Assembly: GCA_958421275.1 (NCBI GenBank)
Contig: CATZLI010000002.1
Location: 62,001 to 126,000 of the forward strand
Direction: 5' to 3'
Source of the DNA: an uncultured Collinsella sp.
Lineage (GTDB): Bacteria; Actinomycetota; Coriobacteriia; Coriobacteriales; Coriobacteriaceae
Length of the DNA stretch: 64,000 nt
Part shown: positions 60,654-64,000 of the stretch, piece by piece
How positions within the stretch are numbered: the stretch's first letter is position 1
How the letters are laid out: each line of letters opens with the position of its first letter
The notes under the pieces: model-generated
Seen by the model: only the letters and a program-made list of their open reading frames with translations
Databases searched by the model: none
What the model was told of the DNA's origin: nothing
Translations under genes and position numbers: made by a program

Positions 60654-62315
60654 TTAGTCCGTAGCGAGGTTCTTGGGCGTCACCTGCAGACGGTCGACAC
60701 CCTCGTGCTGGCCGATCGAGGCGCGCACGAACTCGCGGAACAGCGGCTGCGGGTTGGTCGGACGGCTCTTGAACTCGGGATGAGCCTGGGTGGCCACATA
60801 CCACGGATGTACGTCGCGCGGCAGCTCGACCATCTCGACCAGACGCTCGTCGGGCGAAAGACCCGAGATAACCAGACCGGCGTCCTCGAGCTGGTCACGG
60901 AAGGCGTTGTTGAACTCAAAACGGTGACGGTGACGCTCGTAGACGAGCTCCTCGCCATAGGCCTCGCGCGCGAGGGAATCGGCAGCAAGCTTGCACGGAT
61001 AGGCACCCAGACGCATGGTGCCGCCCTTCTCGGTCACGTCCTCCTGCGAGCTCATCAGGTCGATGACACTATACGGGCCGTCCGGATCGAACTCGGAAGA
61101 GCTGGCGCCGGCAAGGCCGACGACGTTGCGGGCAAATTCGCACACGGCGACCTGCATACCCAGGCAAATGCCCAAATACGGAATCTTGTGCTCGCGGGCG
61201 AACTCGGCCGCGAGGATCTTGCCCTCCAGGGCGCGCTTGCCAAAGCCGCCAGGGACCAAGATGCCCGAGACGTCACCCAGGACCTCGGAGACGTTCTGCT
61301 CGTCGAGGCTCTCGCCATCGACCAGCTGCACGTCAACGTGGCGATCGTAGAACACGCCCGCGTGGTGCAGGGCCTCGATAACCGACAGGTAGGCATCGGG
61401 CAGCTGCGTATACTTGCCCACGACGGCGATCTTCACCTTGTCGGCGTGATGGTTGGCGTGATTCTGCTTGCGCAGGAACTCGTTCCACTCGCTCATGTCG
61501 CGCTCACGCGGGTCCAGACCCAGGCGCTCGCAAATGCGCAGGTCAAAGTCCTGCTCGGCAAGCAGCTGCGGAACATCGTAGATGCTCGCGCAGTCCTCGT
61601 TGGTAAAGACACAGTCGGTGTCGACGTCGCAGAAGCTTGCAATCTTGCCGCGGATGGCATCGTCGATATGGTGGTCGGAGCGCAGCACGATGATATCGGG
61701 CTGGATACCAAAGCTGCGGAGCTCCTTAACGGAGTGCTGTGTCGGCTTGGTCTTGACTTCGTGGGCGGCGGCGATATAGGGAACGAGCGACACGTGGATG
61801 TAGCAGACGTTCTCGGGGCCGGCCTCCTTGCGATACTGGCGAATGGCCTCGACAAACGGCTGCGACTCGATGTCGCCGATGGTGCCGCCCAACTCAGTGA
61901 TGACCACGTCGGAGCCGGTCTGCTCCTCAATACGACGGAACTTATCCTTAATGGCATTCGTGACGTGCGGAATCACCTGCACGGTGCCGCCCAAAAAGTC
62001 ACCGCGACGCTCGCGGGCAATCAGGCTCTTATAGATGGCACCAGTCGTAAAGTTGGAATCGCGGGTCAGGTTCTCGTCAATAAAGCGCTCGTAATGGCCC
62101 AGGTCTAGATCGGACTCGTAGCCGTCCTCGGTCACAAAGACCTCGCCATGCTGGAACGGGCTCATGGTGCCGGGGTCAACGTTCAGATACGGGTCGGCCT
62201 TTTGCATCGTTACCTTGTAGCCGCGCGACTTGAGTAGACGGCCCAGCGAGGCCGCGGTGATACCCTTGCCCAGGGACGAAACCACGCCACCGGTTACGAA
62301 CACATGCTTGGTCAT
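60654..62315 (-). CDS. pyrG: CTP synthase
   Basis: 553 residues. It aminates UTP to CTP with glutamine. The N-terminal amidoligase domain (about 1-270) opens FVTGGVVSSLGKGI and includes GTIGDIESQPF; the C-terminal class I glutaminase domain has LGICLGMQVAVCEFARN with the nucleophilic Cys (about 383), and a C-terminal QAHPEFKSRP with the catalytic His/Glu. It is followed directly by xerD. Confidence 0.97.
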   Translation of the reverse strand: MTKHVFVTGGVVSSLGKGITAASLGRLLKSRGYKVTMQKADPYLNVDPGTMSPFQHGEVFVTEDGYESDLDLGHYERFIDENLTRDSNFTTGAIYKSLIARERRGDFLGGTVQVIPHVTNAIKDKFRRIEEQTGSDVVITELGGTIGDIESQPFVEAIRQYRKEAGPENVCYIHVSLVPYIAAAHEVKTKPTQHSVKELRSFGIQPDIIVLRSDHHIDDAIRGKIASFCDVDTDCVFTNEDCASIYDVPQLLAEQDFDLRICERLGLDPRERDMSEWNEFLRKQNHANHHADKVKIAVVGKYTQLPDAYLSVIEALHHAGVFYDRHVDVQLVDGESLDEQNVSEVLGDVSGILVPGGFGKRALEGKILAAEFAREHKIPYLGICLGMQVAVCEFARNVVGLAGASSSEFDPDGPYSVIDLMSSQEDVTEKGGTMRLGAYPCKLAADSLAREAYGEELVYERHRHRFEFNNAFRDQLEDAGLVISGLSPDERLVEMVELPRDVHPWYVATQAHPEFKSRPTNPQPLFREFVRASIGQHEGVDRLQVTPKNLATD

Positions 62316-62435
62316 ATTGAGTTACCTGCGCTTCCCGTAGAAGTTGTTTATCCACATCTTACGGGTCTTCATTGTAATACTCGCGCCGCGGACCGTTCGC
62401 AATTTTTCTCGCATGCGATTGCATTTCTCAATCTT

Positions 62436-62469
62436 GAAACAAAACGCCGCCCAGTTTCCCAGGCGGCGT
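62436..62469 (-). terminator. Terminator after the winged-helix gene
   Basis: ACGCCGCC pairs with GGCGGCGT around a 10-nt loop and is followed by TTTGTTTC on the minus strand. Confidence 0.75.
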
Positions 62470-62493
62470 CGCTATGGCAAGGGTTACATGCTG

Positions 62494-62832
62494 CTATCGA
62501 TCAGCAGCCTCGTCCTCAAGCATTTCTTGAACGAGCATGCCGGTACGGACGCCCTCAAGATACCACTCGCCACGTTCGGTGAGGCAAATGCCATTTGCAA
62601 GCTGACCGCCGTCGTCGCTATAACGCGAGACGACATCAATCATGCCTTCGGAATCCAAGCGATCGATTGCGGCGCGGGCACGATACGGCGAAACCCCCAC
62701 GCGCTCGGCAAGCGTTTTGCGCGAGAAACCATACGGCCCGCCATTGTCTTCGGTTTGCTGGTCGATCTCCATCAACACCAGCACCTCGACACGCTTCATA
62801 TCGTTGACACTCGCACGACCCTTGCCCGCCAT
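62494..62832 (-). CDS. Winged-helix DNA-binding protein
   Basis: 112 residues. A winged-helix fold is suggested by VEVLVLMEIDQQ, the recognition-helix region RKTLAERVGVSPYRARAAIDRLDSEGMID (split), then a wing-like SRYSDDGGQLANGICLTERGEWYLEG. MarR-like or PadR-like control is possible, but no effector domain is present. The ATG at 62832 has GAGGAGG at 6-7 nt. It is alone between terminators, upstream of pyrG in the same direction; a role in pyrimidine control is speculation. Confidence 0.7.
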   Translation of the reverse strand: MAGKGRASVNDMKRVEVLVLMEIDQQTEDNGGPYGFSRKTLAERVGVSPYRARAAIDRLDSEGMIDVVSRYSDDGGQLANGICLTERGEWYLEGVRTGMLVQEMLEDEAADR

Positions 62833-63020
62833 AGCAGCCTCCTCAAACCGAGCACGAGCATCTAACGCGCCGTGCGCGACCGACACACCTCACGATGGCA
62901 GGTAATATCCATCATGCGGCATCCCGCTAAGGATGAAACAGTTACGGTTATTGTATACCGCTCAAATTGTTTCTAGGCAGGTAAACGGCTATTTTCGCCG
63001 AAAAAGGCGCTTTATTGATC

Positions 63021-63053
63021 AAAAAGCCGTACCGGGCGCTAACCCGATACGGC
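63021..63053 (-). terminator. Terminator after the DUF1846 gene
   Basis: On the minus strand GCCGTATCGGG pairs with CCCGGTACGGC, followed by TTTTTGATC. Confidence 0.85.
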
Positions 63054-63087
63054 CAAAATGCAATGCAATTACCGCGGTGCTTCAAAC

Positions 63088-64000
63088 TTAGCGATGGAAG
63101 AAACCGCGGCGCTCAAACTTGGGCTCGCAGCACACGTTGATACCCAGTTTGCGCAGCACCGTCTCATCCGTCGGAGAGATGATCACACTAAAGAAGGCGT
63201 CACAGCCGCGCAGCTGCTCCAGTCCCGAGAGGACGCGAGCCGCCGTCTCGCTCGTGGCGGAGGTAATCGAAAGTGCCATGAGCGTCTCATCGGTGTGGAG
63301 GCGCGGATTTTTACTGCCCAGGAAATGCGTCTTAAGCTTGCTGATGGGCTCGATCGCCTCATCGCTAATGACCTCGAGCTCAAGGTCGACGCCCGAGACA
63401 TGCTTGAGGGCGTTCATAATGAGAGAACTTGCGGCGCCCAGGCGCGTGGAGGTCTTACCGGTCACCACGGAGCCATCGGGCATGACCATGGCACCCACGG
63501 GACCACCCGTCAGCTGCTCCCTGGTGAGGGCCGCCGAGCGCGCCGGTGAGTAGTTCTTATCGATGCCGGCTTTCTTCATAATAATCTTGAGACGGTCGAC
63601 TTGCTCATCGCCCACGCCGGTACGGCGCACATTTTCGACCGCGGTAAAGTAGCGGCGGACGATCTCCATCTTGGAAGCGTCGCGGCAGGCATCGTCATCG
63701 GTGATGGCAAAGCCGACCATATTGACGCCCATGTCCGTAGGGCTCTGGTAGGGGCTCTTGCCCAGGATCTTTTCCATCAGGGCACGGACTACCGGGAAGG
63801 CCTCGACGTCACGGTTATAGTTGACCGTGGTCTTGTTGTAGGCCTCCAGGTGGAAGGAGTCGATGATGTTGGCATCGTCGAGGTCTGCCGTGGCGGCCTC
63901 GTAGGCAATGTTGACCGGATGCGTAAGGGGCAGATTCCAAACCGGGAAGGTCTCAAACTTGGCATAGCCGGCGGCGGTACCGTGCTTATGCTCGTGATAC
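63088..64000 (-). CDS. DUF1846 family protein (partial, N-terminus outside the window)
   Basis: At least 303 residues of a DUF1846 protein, a family of about 500 residues in anaerobes, with unknown function and a suspected catabolic ATP/phosphate-binding role from structures. The frame is open to the window edge and already reads HKHGTAAGYAKFETFPVWNLPL and ANIIDSFHLEAYNKTTVNYNRD before the ATG at 63777, so that ATG is internal. The C-terminus ends CEPKFERRGFFHR. A terminator follows. Its start lies beyond 64000. Confidence 0.88.
   Translation of the reverse strand, partial: YHEHKHGTAAGYAKFETFPVWNLPLTHPVNIAYEAATADLDDANIIDSFHLEAYNKTTVNYNRDVEAFPVVRALMEKILGKSPYQSPTDMGVNMVGFAITDDDACRDASKMEIVRRYFTAVENVRRTGVGDEQVDRLKIIMKKAGIDKNYSPARSAALTREQLTGGPVGAMVMPDGSVVTGKTSTRLGAASSLIMNALKHVSGVDLELEVISDEAIEPISKLKTHFLGSKNPRLHTDETLMALSITSATSETAARVLSGLEQLRGCDAFFSVIISPTDETVLRKLGINVCCEPKFERRGFFHR

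Overview
The window looks like a chromosomal segment of a high-GC anaerobic actinobacterium, most likely a gut Collinsella or a close relative in the Coriobacteriia. This is inferred from the dense G/C-ending codon use, AGGAGG-type ribosome binding sites, an actinobacterial-style dcw cluster without ftsA, and the mix of anaerobe-type enzymes (cysteine desulfidase, oxygen-sensitive ThiC, M18 aminopeptidase). It is almost entirely core chromosome. No prophage, transposase, CRISPR array, tRNA or rRNA was seen. The last gene (DUF1846) is cut by the right edge.

Layout. 1-10 kb: molybdenum cofactor genes mogA/moeA, a CLC-type anion transporter (possibly the fluoride branch), a diacylglycerol kinase-like lipid kinase, an ArfB-like release factor, xpt, an MFS exporter, metY, a C_GCAxxG_C_C protein and a YigZ protein. 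10-20 kb: RNase P RNA, rpsA, a HAD hydrolase, cyuA, rpiB, ndk, argH and argG. 20-32 kb: a Cof-type HAD phosphatase, polA, an M18 aminopeptidase, yaaA, a TPP riboswitch with thiC, thiD, an SGNH hydrolase, a PARG-fold protein and a Bax-inhibitor-like membrane protein. 32-36 kb: pit phosphate transporter with its DUF47 partner and a nitroreductase. 35.6-60 kb: a long leftward cell-division and cell-wall block, which in transcription order reads mraZ-rsmH-ftsL-ftsI-murF-mraY-murD-ftsW-murG-murC-murB-ftsQ, ftsZ, pgeF-pstS-pstC-pstA-pstB-phoU, yggS-sepF-yggT-divIVA. A whole phosphate-uptake operon therefore sits inside the usually contiguous ftsZ-ylmDEFG-divIVA neighbourhood. 60-64 kb: pyrG-xerD, a winged-helix protein and the partial DUF1846 gene.

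The most interesting non-genic signals are: (1) two roughly 113-nt copies of a structured element (10129-10241 and 13222-13333) whose stems carry compensatory differences while the internal loops are conserved; (2) a 24-codon leader ORF upstream of argG with six Arg codons in its last ten, ending CGA-CGA-CGA-TAA, a good candidate for an arginine-sensing attenuator; (3) two long perfect palindromes (20938-21067 and 34673-34751) with unrelated arms but shared words in the same order on their right flanks, and C-poor/T-rich DNA beside them; (4) yggT with no ATG/GTG/TTG start for its first helix, but an ideally placed ATC; (5) an 11-bp direct repeat resembling a PHO box upstream of pgeF-pst; (6) a PARG-fold protein whose catalytic QEE motif reads QEA. 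Functions are assigned from motif recognition only; no database search was run.
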